Origin: JACNLN01 sp964626495
GTDB taxonomy: Bacteria; Fidelibacterota; Marinisomatia; Marinisomatales; CAZVFT01
NCBI GenBank assembly: GCA_964626495.1
Contig: CAZVFT010000037.1
Span: forward strand, 1-22,914
Length of the DNA: 22,914 nt
Reading direction: 5' to 3'
Shown: positions 14,648 to 22,876 of the stretch, piece after piece
Numbering within the stretch: position 1 is the first letter of the stretch
Layout: the number at the start of each line of letters is the position of its first letter
Program-made: the position numbers and the translations under genes
The notes under the pieces: model-generated
What the model was told of the DNA's origin: nothing
Seen by the model: only the letters and a program-made list of their open reading frames with translations
The model's database searches: none

Positions 14648-15809
14648 TCTTCACCGACAGCGTGTGCTAATGCGGGTGGACTTTAATGTGCCGTTACTAA
14701 ACGGACAAGTAACCGATGACTTCAGGATTCAGGCAGCGTTACCATCCATTGAGTTCTGTATGGAAAAAGGTGCATCTTTGATTTTGATGTCCCATTTAGG
14801 AAGACCAAAGGGGAAGTATGTTAAAGAATTAAGTTTAATACCGGTGGGGGAGGTTCTATCGGATATCATTGAAAAATCAATCAAATTCAGTACCGATTGT
14901 ATTTCCCAAGAAGGAATCAATGTATCCAAATATTTGATTCCCGGTGAAATTCACCTGTTAGAAAACCTTCGATTTCACGAGGGTGAAACAGAAAATGATC
15001 CTAAGATAGCCAATAAACTTGCTCAACATGGAACGGTTTATGTGAATGATGCTTTTGGTACAGCTCATCGTTCCCATGCATCAAATGTGGGTGCAGCACT
15101 CCATTATCAGCAGAAAGGGATCGGACTTTTGATAGAGAAAGAGTATGCGTTTTTACACGATTCTATGGTAAAGCCAAAGCGTTCTCTTGTGATTGTTCTT
15201 GGGGGAGCCAAGATTGGGACAAAATTGAATCTGATCAACCGTTTTATACAAGATGCTGATGAAATCATTGTTGGGGGTGGAATGGCGTTCACATTTTTAA
15301 AAGTTATGGGTTATTCAATTGGGAAATCGCTTGTTGAGGAGGATCTTTTTGAAACTGCTGAGGAAATCCTGAAGAATGCAGAGTCGAAAGGTGTGAATAT
15401 TCACTTTCCGAAAGATTTTTCGGTAACAGATAATTTTGATTCAGGTATTAAGTTAGCTGAGAGAAAACTGGGTGAGATTGAAGATGACGAAATAGCGCTC
15501 GATATTGGGAGTGAAACTATTAGCTCTTTCAGAATTATTATTGAAAATGCAAATACCCTTGTATGGAATGGTCCGATGGGCGTCTTTGAGAAGTCTGAGT
15601 TCTGTCGTGGTACGATGGCTATTGCAAAAGAGATAGCCAATGTAAAAAGTCGTGGTGGGTGTTCAATTATAGGAGGTGGAGATACAGCAGCAGCCGTCCG
15701 AAAATTTGGGATGGAAACATTTATGTCCCATATTTCCACTGGAGGTGGAGCTTCTTTAAAACTTCTGGCCGGTCAGGAACTTCCAGCATTAGAGGCATTA
15801 AAGGAATAG
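14625..15809 (+). CDS. pgk: Phosphoglycerate kinase
   Basis: A 394-residue monomeric glycolytic enzyme transferring phosphate from 1,3-bisphosphoglycerate to ADP. All family landmarks are present: RVDFNVPL near 17-24, MSHLGRPKGK, LLENLRFHEGE, VNDAFGTAHRSHAS, the hinge GGAKIGTKLNLI, WNGPMGVFE near 314, the nucleotide-site GGGDTAAA and the C-terminal STGGGASL. Length is normal and no disruption is seen. The ATG lies inside the 3' end of the ComF-like gene, and tpiA starts five bases after its stop. The pair gives two consecutive lower-glycolysis enzymes in one transcript; gapA, their usual companion, is not in the window. Confidence 0.98.
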   Translation: MKTIKDLNLHRQRVLMRVDFNVPLLNGQVTDDFRIQAALPSIEFCMEKGASLILMSHLGRPKGKYVKELSLIPVGEVLSDIIEKSIKFSTDCISQEGINVSKYLIPGEIHLLENLRFHEGETENDPKIANKLAQHGTVYVNDAFGTAHRSHASNVGAALHYQQKGIGLLIEKEYAFLHDSMVKPKRSLVIVLGGAKIGTKLNLINRFIQDADEIIVGGGMAFTFLKVMGYSIGKSLVEEDLFETAEEILKNAESKGVNIHFPKDFSVTDNFDSGIKLAERKLGEIEDDEIALDIGSETISSFRIIIENANTLVWNGPMGVFEKSEFCRGTMAIAKEIANVKSRGGCSIIGGGDTAAAVRKFGMETFMSHISTGGGASLKLLAGQELPALEALKE

Positions 15810-15814
15810 AAAAA

Positions 15815-16570
15815 ATGAGAAATAATTACATAATCGCAGCAAACTGGAAGATGAATAAAACTCCTCAGGAGTGTTATAATTTTGTAAAAAATCTGAGGGA
15901 TAAACTTTTGGATAAACCTGATGTAAATATTATATTATGCGCTCCATTTACATCATTATTTTACATTAGCTCGTTTTTTGACATTGAGAATCTTGACCTG
16001 GGAGCACAAAATATGCATTGGGCTTCGGAGGGTGCTTATACGGGCGAGATATCCCCGGAAATGTTACTTGCGTCTTCTGTCAAATGGGTTATTTTAGGAC
16101 ATTCTGAAAGGCGGCATATTTTTGGTGAAACGATTGATGAGATCACAAAAAAGGTTGTGAGAGCGGTTCGGGAAGGACTTCGCCCAATATTTTGTTTTGG
16201 TGAAAAATTAGAGGAACGGCGCGAAGGGAAGACGAAAGAGGTACTTGTTGGTCAATTATCGCCCATTATCGATAGATTTAATGAGTCGGATTTGCAGGAA
16301 ATGTTGTTTGCCTATGAGCCGGTATGGGCGATTGGAACTGGATTGAATGCAGAGCCAGATCAAATTCAGGAGGCACATAATATTGTTCGGGAGTTTGCAG
16401 GTGAAAATGTGCGAATACTGTATGGAGGTAGCGTCACTCCAGCTAATGCGACGGAATTGATCAACGTAAAAGGTGTTGATGGATTTCTTGTAGGAGGAGC
16501 CAGTTTGGAATTAGAAAGTATTTGGAAGATAATTAATTGCGCACATAACGTAAGAATTAGGAGTAATTAA
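15815..16570 (+). CDS. tpiA: Triosephosphate isomerase
   Basis: A 251-residue TIM-barrel enzyme interconverting dihydroxyacetone phosphate and glyceraldehyde 3-phosphate. The start is the ATG at 15815, five bases after the pgk stop. The frame is open further upstream, but only within pgk. Catalytic residues are visible: Lys12 in NWKMN, His96 in GHSERR and Glu168 in AYEPVWAIGTG. The phosphate-binding motifs YGGSV and DGFLVGGASL close the barrel. It is cytoplasmic and homodimeric in the family. secG starts immediately after its stop (TAAATG), so the reading frames are contiguous. Confidence 0.98.
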   Translation: MRNNYIIAANWKMNKTPQECYNFVKNLRDKLLDKPDVNIILCAPFTSLFYISSFFDIENLDLGAQNMHWASEGAYTGEISPEMLLASSVKWVILGHSERRHIFGETIDEITKKVVRAVREGLRPIFCFGEKLEERREGKTKEVLVGQLSPIIDRFNESDLQEMLFAYEPVWAIGTGLNAEPDQIQEAHNIVREFAGENVRILYGGSVTPANATELINVKGVDGFLVGGASLELESIWKIINCAHNVRIRSN

Positions 16571-16897
16571 ATGTATGGTTTTTTAGTGTTTTTACACGTT
16601 ATAGTTAGTGTCATGTTAATACTGGTGATTTTAATGCAAGCCAGTAAAGGAGGAGGGTTATCAGGAACATTCGGAAGTGGTATGTCTATGGCTGTTTTTG
16701 GAGGTCGGGGAGCCGGAGGTTTCCTGACAAAGCTTACAGTCGGTTTAGCCATCGGTTTTATGGTTCTGGCAATCCTCATCAGTCTGGTGCACACCCCAAA
16801 TATTGAGAGTGGTTCTATTGTTAGGAAAATGGCTGAAGAAGAGCTCATATCTCCAGCGGATGAGCTTCCAGTTCCGATATCACTCCCGACGGAATAA
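16571..16897 (+). CDS. secG: Protein-export membrane protein SecG
   Basis: A 108-residue protein with two membrane helices (about 2-22, FLVFLHVIVSVMLILVILMQ, and 52-73). The conserved SecG loop between them reads LMQASKGGGLSGTFGSG, followed by FGGRGAGGFLTKLT. It is the auxiliary subunit of the SecYEG translocon in the inner membrane. The C-terminal tail of about 30 acidic/polar residues is short, as is common. AGGAG (16559-16563) precedes the ATG, and the start abuts the tpiA stop. The tpiA-secG-tRNA(Leu) order is common in many bacteria. Confidence 0.96.
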   Translation: MYGFLVFLHVIVSVMLILVILMQASKGGGLSGTFGSGMSMAVFGGRGAGGFLTKLTVGLAIGFMVLAILISLVHTPNIESGSIVRKMAEEELISPADELPVPISLPTE

Positions 16898-16919
16898 GCT
16901 GAGACATATGTGGTACATT

Positions 16920-17006
16920 GCCGAAGTGGTGGAACTGGTAGACACGCTGTCTTGAGGGGGCAGTGTCCATTCGGACGTGCGGGTTCGAGTCCCGCCTTCG
17001 GCACCA
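16920..17006 (+). tRNA. tRNA-Leu (GAG)
   Basis: GCCGAAG (16920-16926) pairs with CTTCGGC (16996-17002). The D arm has GGTGGAACTGGTAGACACG, and the anticodon stem CTGTC/GGCAG encloses the loop TTGAGGG, giving anticodon GAG. A long variable arm (TGTCC ... GGACG) marks a class II tRNA, and the T arm is GCGGGTTCGAGTCCCGC. Discriminator A is followed by an encoded CCA (17004-17006). It sits 22 bases after secG, probably in the same transcript. Confidence 0.98.
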
Positions 17007-17033
17007 CAAACATCTAAAAAATAGGAGCGAAAT

Positions 17034-18338
17034 ATGAGACGTGGATTTATTCCCTTTTCGATTATATTTACAGTAATGTTGACAGCTCAGGGACTCAATG
17101 AACTTGTCTCCGAATGTAAGTTGTTAATTGATGAAGGAGACTTAGTACTTGCAGAACAAAAACTACAGGAGATTCTGGAACAAAATAGTATGTTTGCAAC
17201 GGCTCATTATCAATTAAGTCGTATAGCTTATATGCGTGGAGATCTGAGAAAAACTGGTGAATATCTTAGAAACGCAATCACTAATGATCCAAGAAATGAA
17301 GAATATCGTTTAGAATATAATAAGATTGGTGAAATCAATTCTATGATGGCACATGGCAACAGGAAGTTATCCGGGGGAGAGTATGAAGGAGCAATAGTTA
17401 AGTTTGAACAAGTTCAAGATAAATATCCAGATTTTCCAGGTGCACCCTTTTATATCGGATTAGCTAATCTGCGTAGCGATGAGATAAAAGAAGCAGCAGC
17501 TAATTTTCGACTCGCATTAAAAATCAGTCCAAATTATGAAAAAGCTAAAAGAGCATTGAAAAGTTTGGCAGACCGGACATTCAATTCTGGTAACCAGTTA
17601 CTCCGAGGAGGTGAATATGATCAGGCGATTTCCGAATATGAACTGGTACTTGAATTAGATCCGAACTATTATAAAGCTCACTTCCAGCTGGGAACTATCA
17701 GTACAAAGTTAGGGGATTACGAAAATGCTATCGAACAATATAAAAAGACCGTTGAAATTAATCCCTTATACGCCAAGGGATGGTTTTCACTTGGACTTGG
17801 CTATCAGAGGACTGGTCAAATAGAAAAAGCACTTGAGATGTTGACCAGATCAGTAGAGGTGGATTCAGGGTATGCGAAAGCATACGCCCAGATTGGTACG
17901 ATTTATCTCGACCAGAAAAATTATGAAACCTCAGAGATATCATACAATAAAGCTATCCAGTGTGATCCCAATTATGCTAAACCCTATCTTGATCTTGGAA
18001 AGTTATATGTTATTAATGAAAGATGGGAAGAGGCGGTTTCCACTCTGATGAGGGGAACTGATCTTGATGAAAAGGACTATATTGGGTTCAGTATTCTTTC
18101 CCAGGCATATAATGTTTTGGAACAGTGTATTCAAGCAAAAGAAGCTGCTTATCATTCCATTGAATTAAAGAGTAATTATGCGGCAGCTTTATTTGAATTA
18201 GGAATAGCTGAAAAGTGTTTAGGTAACCGGACGGCAGCTCTGAAAGCATTTGAAAAGGCACGAAACGATAGAACCTGGCGTAAACAGGCGGAATATGAAA
18301 TAGAGAGAATCAAACATCCTAAAAGATTTGAAGAATAA
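17034..18338 (+). CDS. TPR-repeat protein, exported
   Basis: A 434-residue protein made almost wholly of tetratricopeptide repeats. After a possible signal peptide (MRRGFIPFSIIFTVMLTAQG) there are roughly ten TPR units of 34 residues, with the usual A-x-Y-xx-LG and A-x-xx-P spacing. The clearest are LRGGEYDQAISEYELVLELD and the two units that follow it. An AGGAG sequence lies just before the ATG. TPR arrays mediate protein-protein contacts; in the periplasm they often support envelope assembly or secretion, but the sequence does not point to a partner. It is the last gene of the comF-secG run and is followed by a terminator. Cysteine content is low and no other domain is visible. The function is unknown. 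Confidence 0.85.
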   Translation: MRRGFIPFSIIFTVMLTAQGLNELVSECKLLIDEGDLVLAEQKLQEILEQNSMFATAHYQLSRIAYMRGDLRKTGEYLRNAITNDPRNEEYRLEYNKIGEINSMMAHGNRKLSGGEYEGAIVKFEQVQDKYPDFPGAPFYIGLANLRSDEIKEAAANFRLALKISPNYEKAKRALKSLADRTFNSGNQLLRGGEYDQAISEYELVLELDPNYYKAHFQLGTISTKLGDYENAIEQYKKTVEINPLYAKGWFSLGLGYQRTGQIEKALEMLTRSVEVDSGYAKAYAQIGTIYLDQKNYETSEISYNKAIQCDPNYAKPYLDLGKLYVINERWEEAVSTLMRGTDLDEKDYIGFSILSQAYNVLEQCIQAKEAAYHSIELKSNYAAALFELGIAEKCLGNRTAALKAFEKARNDRTWRKQAEYEIERIKHPKRFEE

Positions 18339-18353
18339 TCACTATCCAGTATC

Positions 18354-18383
18354 AGGGGGTTACTGATGATCACCCCTTTTTTA
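18354..18383 (+). terminator. Intrinsic terminator after the TPR gene
   Basis: AGGGGGT at 18354-18360 pairs with ACCCCTT (18372-18378, including one G-T pair) around an 11-base loop and runs into a T-tract. It lies 16 bases after the TPR stop, ending the comF operon. Confidence 0.75.
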
Positions 18384-18545
18384 TTACTCACAACATCGTT
18401 ATTTTAACAGGTAAATTATAATGTATGATAAAAACCGTTAATTGTGGTTCGGACGAAGATAATCAATCCAGAGATTGCTATTAATTTTGTGATTGGTGAT
18501 ATAACTATAACGGTAAATTCAGGGGTTGGTATTTTTACAATATTA

Positions 18546-18565
18546 CAAACTTATTCAAACTTATT
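18546..18565. repeat. Perfect 10-bp tandem repeat before acpS
   Basis: CAAACTTATT occurs twice in direct succession, ending 19 bases before the acpS start. The second copy runs into TTGACG. It may belong to the promoter or to a protein-binding site, but nothing confirms this. Confidence 0.6.
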
Positions 18566-18584
18566 GACGTTGTGAAATCTGACG

Positions 18585-18956
18585 ATGAACAGTAGATTTT
18601 CTGTTGGTAACGATATTGTTGAGATTGGAAGGATCAGGAAACTTATCCATCAATACGGACAGAGGTTTTTCAAACATATCTATACTGACCAGGAGGTTGA
18701 GTGGTGTAACCAAAGGATGGAACCTTCGGTTCACTTAGCTGGTCGGTTTGCTGCTAAAGAAGCTGTTAAAAAAGCGTTGATGGCTCTGGGAGAACCCGAA
18801 ACAATCCCACTACGTTCCATTGAAATTTTCCGAGATGATGGACAACCACCTAAGGTTGAATTACATTGTGAATTATCCCGTTTGTATCGTGTTCAGGTCT
18901 CTATCTCTCATACTGATTCTACGGCAACCGCTGTAGCTTTTATGGAGGTCGAATGA
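18585..18956 (+). CDS. acpS: Holo-[acyl-carrier-protein] synthase
   Basis: A 123-residue protein of normal AcpS length. It transfers 4'-phosphopantetheine from CoA to the serine of apo-ACP, activating fatty acid synthesis. The magnesium-binding residues are Asp10 in VGNDIVEIGRI and Glu59 in GRFAAKEAVKKAL; VSISHTDSTATAVA near the C-terminus is the typical third motif. The stop overlaps the nnr start by four bases (ATGA). The acpS-nnr neighbour pair is found in many bacteria. Confidence 0.97.
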   Translation: MNSRFSVGNDIVEIGRIRKLIHQYGQRFFKHIYTDQEVEWCNQRMEPSVHLAGRFAAKEAVKKALMALGEPETIPLRSIEIFRDDGQPPKVELHCELSRLYRVQVSISHTDSTATAVAFMEVE

Positions 18957-20488
18957 GGATATTTTCTTCAAGAGAGGCTCGCTCAATTGATAGACATGCT
19001 ATTGTTAATTTAGGCGTTCCAGGTGAATATTTGATGGGAAATGCAGGCTTATCAGTAGCTGAAAAAGCCATGAAGATGCTGCTTGATTCCGGTGGATCGA
19101 AAGCGCTCATTATTGCTGGAAAAGGAAATAACGGTGGAGATGGTTATGTTGCCGCCTTAAAGCTCGTGGAGTTTGGAAAGGATGTTTATCTAATTTCGAC
19201 TTCTCCAAAGGATGAAATCAAGGGGGACGCAAAAATATTTCACGACAGATGTGTAGAACAAGAGATCGAGATTCAGTATGAGGTGGAACCAGATTCCATT
19301 GATACTCATGATATAAATTTAATTATTGATGGTTTACTTGGTACGGGAATCAAGGGTGAAGTTAAAGGTGTTGCAAGAAAGTGGATAGACTGGATAAATC
19401 AAACAGGGTTGTCCGTTCTGGCTATTGATATACCTTCCGGAATTTCTGCAGATAATGGTCAGGTATTAGGCACTGCGGTTCGAACCGATGCAACGGTAAC
19501 TATGGGTTTTATGAAGCAGGGGCTTATCATCAATCCGGGGGCAGAATATGCTGGTGAGATTGATCTTGTAGATATTGGCTTTCCCGAGAGTGCTTTTGAA
19601 GTCATCAGTTCCAATAAAGTTGTGTTTGATGAGTCTATTGCTGTTAAATATTTGAAGAAACCTGAATCGAATACGTACAAACACAAACAGGGCAAAGTGT
19701 TTATTCTTTCAGGTTCACGCGGATATACCGGGGCTGGATGTCTTACGGCCGAAGCGGTATTAAGAACGGGAGCGGGCTTGGTCATTGCAGGTGTTCCAGA
19801 ATCTCTTAATTCCATTTTTGAAGAAAAATTGACCGAGGTGATAACAGCTCCATTGCCGGATAATGGTATGGGAAGGTTTTTAAGCGAATCCAGTACAAAA
19901 CTGGAAAATCATCTGGATTGGTGTGATGTTGTGGCTATTGGACCGGGAATTGGGGCAGGTCATACCACGATGGAATTTGTTGAGAAAGTATTTGAAATGT
20001 GCTCTAAACCGATGGTCATTGATGCTGATGCACTAGTTCCCTTTCACAACAAACCTGATCTTTTAAAAAAGATGGGAAAAGAATGTATCCTCACGCCACA
20101 TCATGGAGAAGCTGCCGCATTTATGGGTGTGGAGAAACAGACTATTCTTGATGATCCATTTCGCTTTATAAAAGAGATGGTACAAGCAACTGGCGGGGTT
20201 GTTGTATTGAAGGGAGCTCCAACGATAGTGGGATTTGATGATACCATTGTTGTGAACAGATCAGGTCACCAGGGTCTTGCTACAGCGGGTAGCGGAGATG
20301 TCCTGACCGGGATGATTGCCGGGTTTGTGGGGCAGAAACTTCCTCTTGAGATTGCAGCACAGTTGGGAGTATTTATTCACGGAAAAGCAGCCGATGCACT
20401 TTTAAAAACTCATGGATACCGCGGATTACTTGCAGGTGATTTGCTTCAAACTATACCTTCAATAATTATGTTATATGAACTCTGTTAA
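18953..20488 (+). CDS. nnr: Bifunctional NAD(P)HX epimerase / ADP-dependent NAD(P)HX dehydratase
   Basis: A 511-residue fusion that repairs hydrated NADH and NADPH. The N-terminal NnrE (YjeF_N) domain, about 1-215, has IIAGKGNNGGDGYVAALKL near 53-71 and IPSGISADNGQVLG, and epimerises R- to S-NAD(P)HX. The C-terminal NnrD domain, a ribokinase-like fold (about 230-505), has KVFILSGSRGYTGAGCLTAE, VIDADAL, LTPHHGEAAAFMG and the GLATAGSGDVLTGMIAG motif. It uses ADP in most bacteria to dehydrate S-NAD(P)HX. The start overlaps acpS by 4 bases and the end overlaps the VanZ-like gene by 14 bases. No domain is damaged. Confidence 0.96.
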   Translation: MRIFSSREARSIDRHAIVNLGVPGEYLMGNAGLSVAEKAMKMLLDSGGSKALIIAGKGNNGGDGYVAALKLVEFGKDVYLISTSPKDEIKGDAKIFHDRCVEQEIEIQYEVEPDSIDTHDINLIIDGLLGTGIKGEVKGVARKWIDWINQTGLSVLAIDIPSGISADNGQVLGTAVRTDATVTMGFMKQGLIINPGAEYAGEIDLVDIGFPESAFEVISSNKVVFDESIAVKYLKKPESNTYKHKQGKVFILSGSRGYTGAGCLTAEAVLRTGAGLVIAGVPESLNSIFEEKLTEVITAPLPDNGMGRFLSESSTKLENHLDWCDVVAIGPGIGAGHTTMEFVEKVFEMCSKPMVIDADALVPFHNKPDLLKKMGKECILTPHHGEAAAFMGVEKQTILDDPFRFIKEMVQATGGVVVLKGAPTIVGFDDTIVVNRSGHQGLATAGSGDVLTGMIAGFVGQKLPLEIAAQLGVFIHGKAADALLKTHGYRGLLAGDLLQTIPSIIMLYELC

Positions 20489-20852
20489 GTATCGTCGTAT
20501 TACTGTTTGCTACTGTGTGTTAATATTGCTGTTTTCATCCATCCCGGGGAAATCAATCCCTGAGACTAGACTTTTTAGTTACGATAAATTATTACACATA
20601 TTTGAATATGCAATACTGGGCTGGCTTCTCGCTGGTTCTTTGGAGCAAAGGAATTTGAAATTCATCATAGCCATTCTTTCATTTGGAATGGTATTTGGTG
20701 GTTTTGATGAATTGTGGCAGTCTGTTACACCAGATCGACATATGAGCGTTTATGATTGGTTATCTGATTGTGTTGGATTGATACTTGGATTTTTCATATA
20801 TTCATTACGATTGAAGATTTTTTCTTTCTCAAGTAAGGTTAAATATGGATAA
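20475..20852 (+). CDS. VanZ-like membrane protein
   Basis: A 125-residue protein with four hydrophobic helices (about 9-24, 40-55, 62-77 and 95-112). It has the VanZ-family pattern K-x-x-H-x-x-EY early on (DKLLHIFEYAILG), then DELWQSVTPDRHMSVYDWLSD, the conserved D-E-x-x-Q ... R-x-x-S-x-x-D-x-x-x-D/N block, then G. VanZ proteins are named for teicoplanin resistance, but most family members are chromosomal genes of unknown function in envelope biology. It is embedded between nnr and murA with overlaps on both sides (14 and 8 bases), so it is translated as part of the acpS-murA operon. Lying next to murA is consistent with a cell-wall role, but that is only context. Confidence 0.88.
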   Translation: MNSVKYRRITVCYCVLILLFSSIPGKSIPETRLFSYDKLLHIFEYAILGWLLAGSLEQRNLKFIIAILSFGMVFGGFDELWQSVTPDRHMSVYDWLSDCVGLILGFFIYSLRLKIFSFSSKVKYG

Positions 20853-22098
20853 GCTTGTTATTATTGGAAAAAACTCATTGTCAGGAACCGTTAACATCAG
20901 CGGTGCGAAAAATGCTGTACTTCCAGCTATGGCTGCAACACTGATTGCTCCCGGTATTTATCGCATTCATAAAGTTCCTGATCTTCGTGATACCCGCACG
21001 ATGATCAAGTTACTTGAAATTATTGGTGCAAAAGTCGTCTATGAAAATGGAATACTCGAAGTTGATACTCGCGAATGTGATAATCCGGAGGCTCCTTATG
21101 AGCTTGTGAAAACGATGCGGGCATCATTTTACGTTTTGTGTCCACTTCTTGCTCGTTTTGGTTATGCCAAAGTATCTCTTCCAGGTGGATGTGCCTGGGG
21201 TCCCAGGCCGGTAAATTATCACATTTCTGGAATCGAGAAGATGGGAGCTAAAACAGAACTGGATCAGGGATACATTATTGCAAAAGCAGACCGATTGAAA
21301 GGGGAGACTATAACTTTTGATACTTCCTCAGTTGGGGCGACAGGGAATCTTGTGATGGCATCTGTTTTAGCTGAAGGTAAGACGATTATTCAAAATGCAG
21401 CACGTGAGCCAGAAATTATGTTTCTCTGTCGATTTCTGAACGAAATGGGTGCTGATATATCAGGAATTGGGACAGACTGTCTCATCATCCACGGAGTAGA
21501 TGATTTACAACCCGTTGAAATTGAAGTGATTCCTGACCGAATTGAAACAGCGACTTTTCTAATTGCTGGTGCTTTAATAGGAGAAGGGGTCACGGTTGCG
21601 GGTGTAGAATCAAAATATTTAACTGTCGTTCTCGATAAACTACAGGAAGCTGGCTGTGAATTGAATATAGAAGACAAATCCATAACGATTTTCCGAAAAG
21701 AACCACTGAAGCCGGTAAATATCGTGACGGCTGTGTATCCGGGATTTCCAACCGATGTTCAAGCTCAGTGGATGGCGTTAATGACTCTGGCAGAAGGTTC
21801 ATCTGTGATTACTGATACGATTTACCACGACAGGTTTACTCATGTGGCAGAATTAACTCGGCTGGGGGCAAGAATTAAATTACAGGATAATGTAGCTACA
21901 GTTACGGGTGTAAAAGAACTCCGAGGAGCAACGGTAATGTCCACAGATATTCGTGCCAGTGCTTCGTTAATATTGGCAGCTCTTGCTACCGAAGGTCGAA
22001 CGGATATCTCTCGAGTCTATCATATTGATCGTGGATATGAGAAGATTGAGGAAAAGTTCAGAGGGATCGGGGCAACTATCTGGCGTGAGGAAGAATAG
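20845..22098 (+). CDS. murA: UDP-N-acetylglucosamine 1-carboxyvinyltransferase
   Basis: A 417-residue EPSP-synthase-fold enzyme, the first committed step of peptidoglycan synthesis: it adds enolpyruvate from PEP to UDP-GlcNAc. Lys22 in the NISGAKNAVLP motif and the catalytic-loop cysteine, Cys116 in LPGGCAWGPRPVN, are both present, so it should be the fosfomycin-sensitive type with Cys rather than Asp. Other signature stretches are SSVGATGNLVMAS, DRIETATFLIAGAL, YPGFPTDVQAQWMAL and the C-terminal DIRASASLILAALATEG. The loop reads CAWG where CAIG is more common. The start overlaps the VanZ-like gene, and the stop lies four bases from the convergent kinase gene, with no visible terminator between. 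Confidence 0.98.
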   Translation: MDKLVIIGKNSLSGTVNISGAKNAVLPAMAATLIAPGIYRIHKVPDLRDTRTMIKLLEIIGAKVVYENGILEVDTRECDNPEAPYELVKTMRASFYVLCPLLARFGYAKVSLPGGCAWGPRPVNYHISGIEKMGAKTELDQGYIIAKADRLKGETITFDTSSVGATGNLVMASVLAEGKTIIQNAAREPEIMFLCRFLNEMGADISGIGTDCLIIHGVDDLQPVEIEVIPDRIETATFLIAGALIGEGVTVAGVESKYLTVVLDKLQEAGCELNIEDKSITIFRKEPLKPVNIVTAVYPGFPTDVQAQWMALMTLAEGSSVITDTIYHDRFTHVAELTRLGARIKLQDNVATVTGVKELRGATVMSTDIRASASLILAALATEGRTDISRVYHIDRGYEKIEEKFRGIGATIWREEE

Positions 22099-22102
22099 CT
22101 AA

Positions 22103-22615
22103 TTATGGAATTTGTTTGAGGGCAATAATAATTTCTTTAGTGATGGTTTCAGGTGAAATTCTGTCGGTATTTAGTCTCAAGTCGGCTTGTTGAAAGAAAA
22201 GGTTTCTGTGCTCCAATTTTTGTTTAATGAAGGATTCTACATCCTTTTTGGGAAAATCTTTCATATTTTTTAGTCGTTCAATCAAAATATTTGGAGAAGC
22301 TTCCAACCAGATGGTAACACCACTGTCTTTCATCGTTTCAAATTTCATTTTATCTAAAACAGAATCGCAACTTGAAGCAAACACTTGATGTTCTCCTTGA
22401 GATAACTCTCGTAGTATGGTTGCCTCCATGTTTTTAAATGATTCTTCCCCGAAAATATCAAAAATTTCTTGGAGTGGGCGGTTGTATATTGCTTCTATGG
22501 TTTGATTAATATCAACAAATGCCCATTGGAGATAGTTAGCCAGAATCTTCCCTACGGTGGATTTCCCAACCCCATTCATTCCTATGAGGTAAATATTTCG
22601 CAGTCCGAGTTTCAT
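22103..22615 (-). CDS. Shikimate kinase-like protein with altered substrate site
   Basis: A 170-residue P-loop kinase of shikimate kinase length and order. Walker A is GMNGVGKST (12-20), with the preceding NIYLI strand typical of the family, and FDIFGEESFKNMEA (52-65) and VTIWLEASPNILIERL (100-115) follow. Several shikimate-site residues differ: DxD reads Asp35-Ile-Asn37, the FRxxE arginine is Lys61, and the conserved GGG reads Ser-Cys-Asp (82-84). The lid arginine (RPLL) appears to be missing in DFPKKD, while the late arginine Arg137 in HRNLFFQQAD remains. ATP binding looks intact. It may be a divergent aroK still using shikimate, a relative with another substrate, or decaying. No other aromatic-pathway gene is near. 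Family membership is confident; activity is not. Confidence 0.75.
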   Translation of the reverse strand: MKLGLRNIYLIGMNGVGKSTVGKILANYLQWAFVDINQTIEAIYNRPLQEIFDIFGEESFKNMEATILRELSQGEHQVFASSCDSVLDKMKFETMKDSGVTIWLEASPNILIERLKNMKDFPKKDVESFIKQKLEHRNLFFQQADLRLNTDRISPETITKEIIIALKQIP

Positions 22616-22785
22616 TTTTGTTTTAATGTCTTATTAAATATTAATACACTTTCTCATTGAAAACAAAGAGGATATTAGATTAAATTGCTGCACAATATTC
22701 ATATTGATTTTTGAAAATTGGTTCATAAATGGGGTAGTGGCAAAACCTATAAATTTTACTGTTTCTATCTGATAGGACAACTTTT

Positions 22786-22876
22786 GGAGAGGTGGCCGAG
22801 CTGGCTGAAGGCGCCCGCCTGCTAAGTGGGTTTTCGGAGAGTATCCGGAACGAGGGTTCGAATCCCTCTCTCTCCG
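22786..22876 (+). tRNA. tRNA-Ser (GCT)
   Basis: GGAGAGG (22786-22792) pairs with TCTCTCC (22869-22875, one G-T pair). The anticodon stem CCCGC/GTGGG encloses CTGCTAA, giving anticodon GCT for AGC/AGU codons. A long variable arm and the T arm GAGGG-TTCGAAT-CCCTC follow. The discriminator is G, and CCA is not encoded (the following bases are CTA). Confidence 0.97.

Noticed and set aside
15659..15814. Upstream extension of the triosephosphate isomerase frame
   Set aside because: It lies wholly within pgk in another frame, and the ATG at 15815 gives the normal family N-terminus.
18384..18584. Promoter with -35/-10 boxes for acpS
   Set aside because: TTGACG is present but too close to the start codon for a normal -10 box, and no other convincing pair was found.
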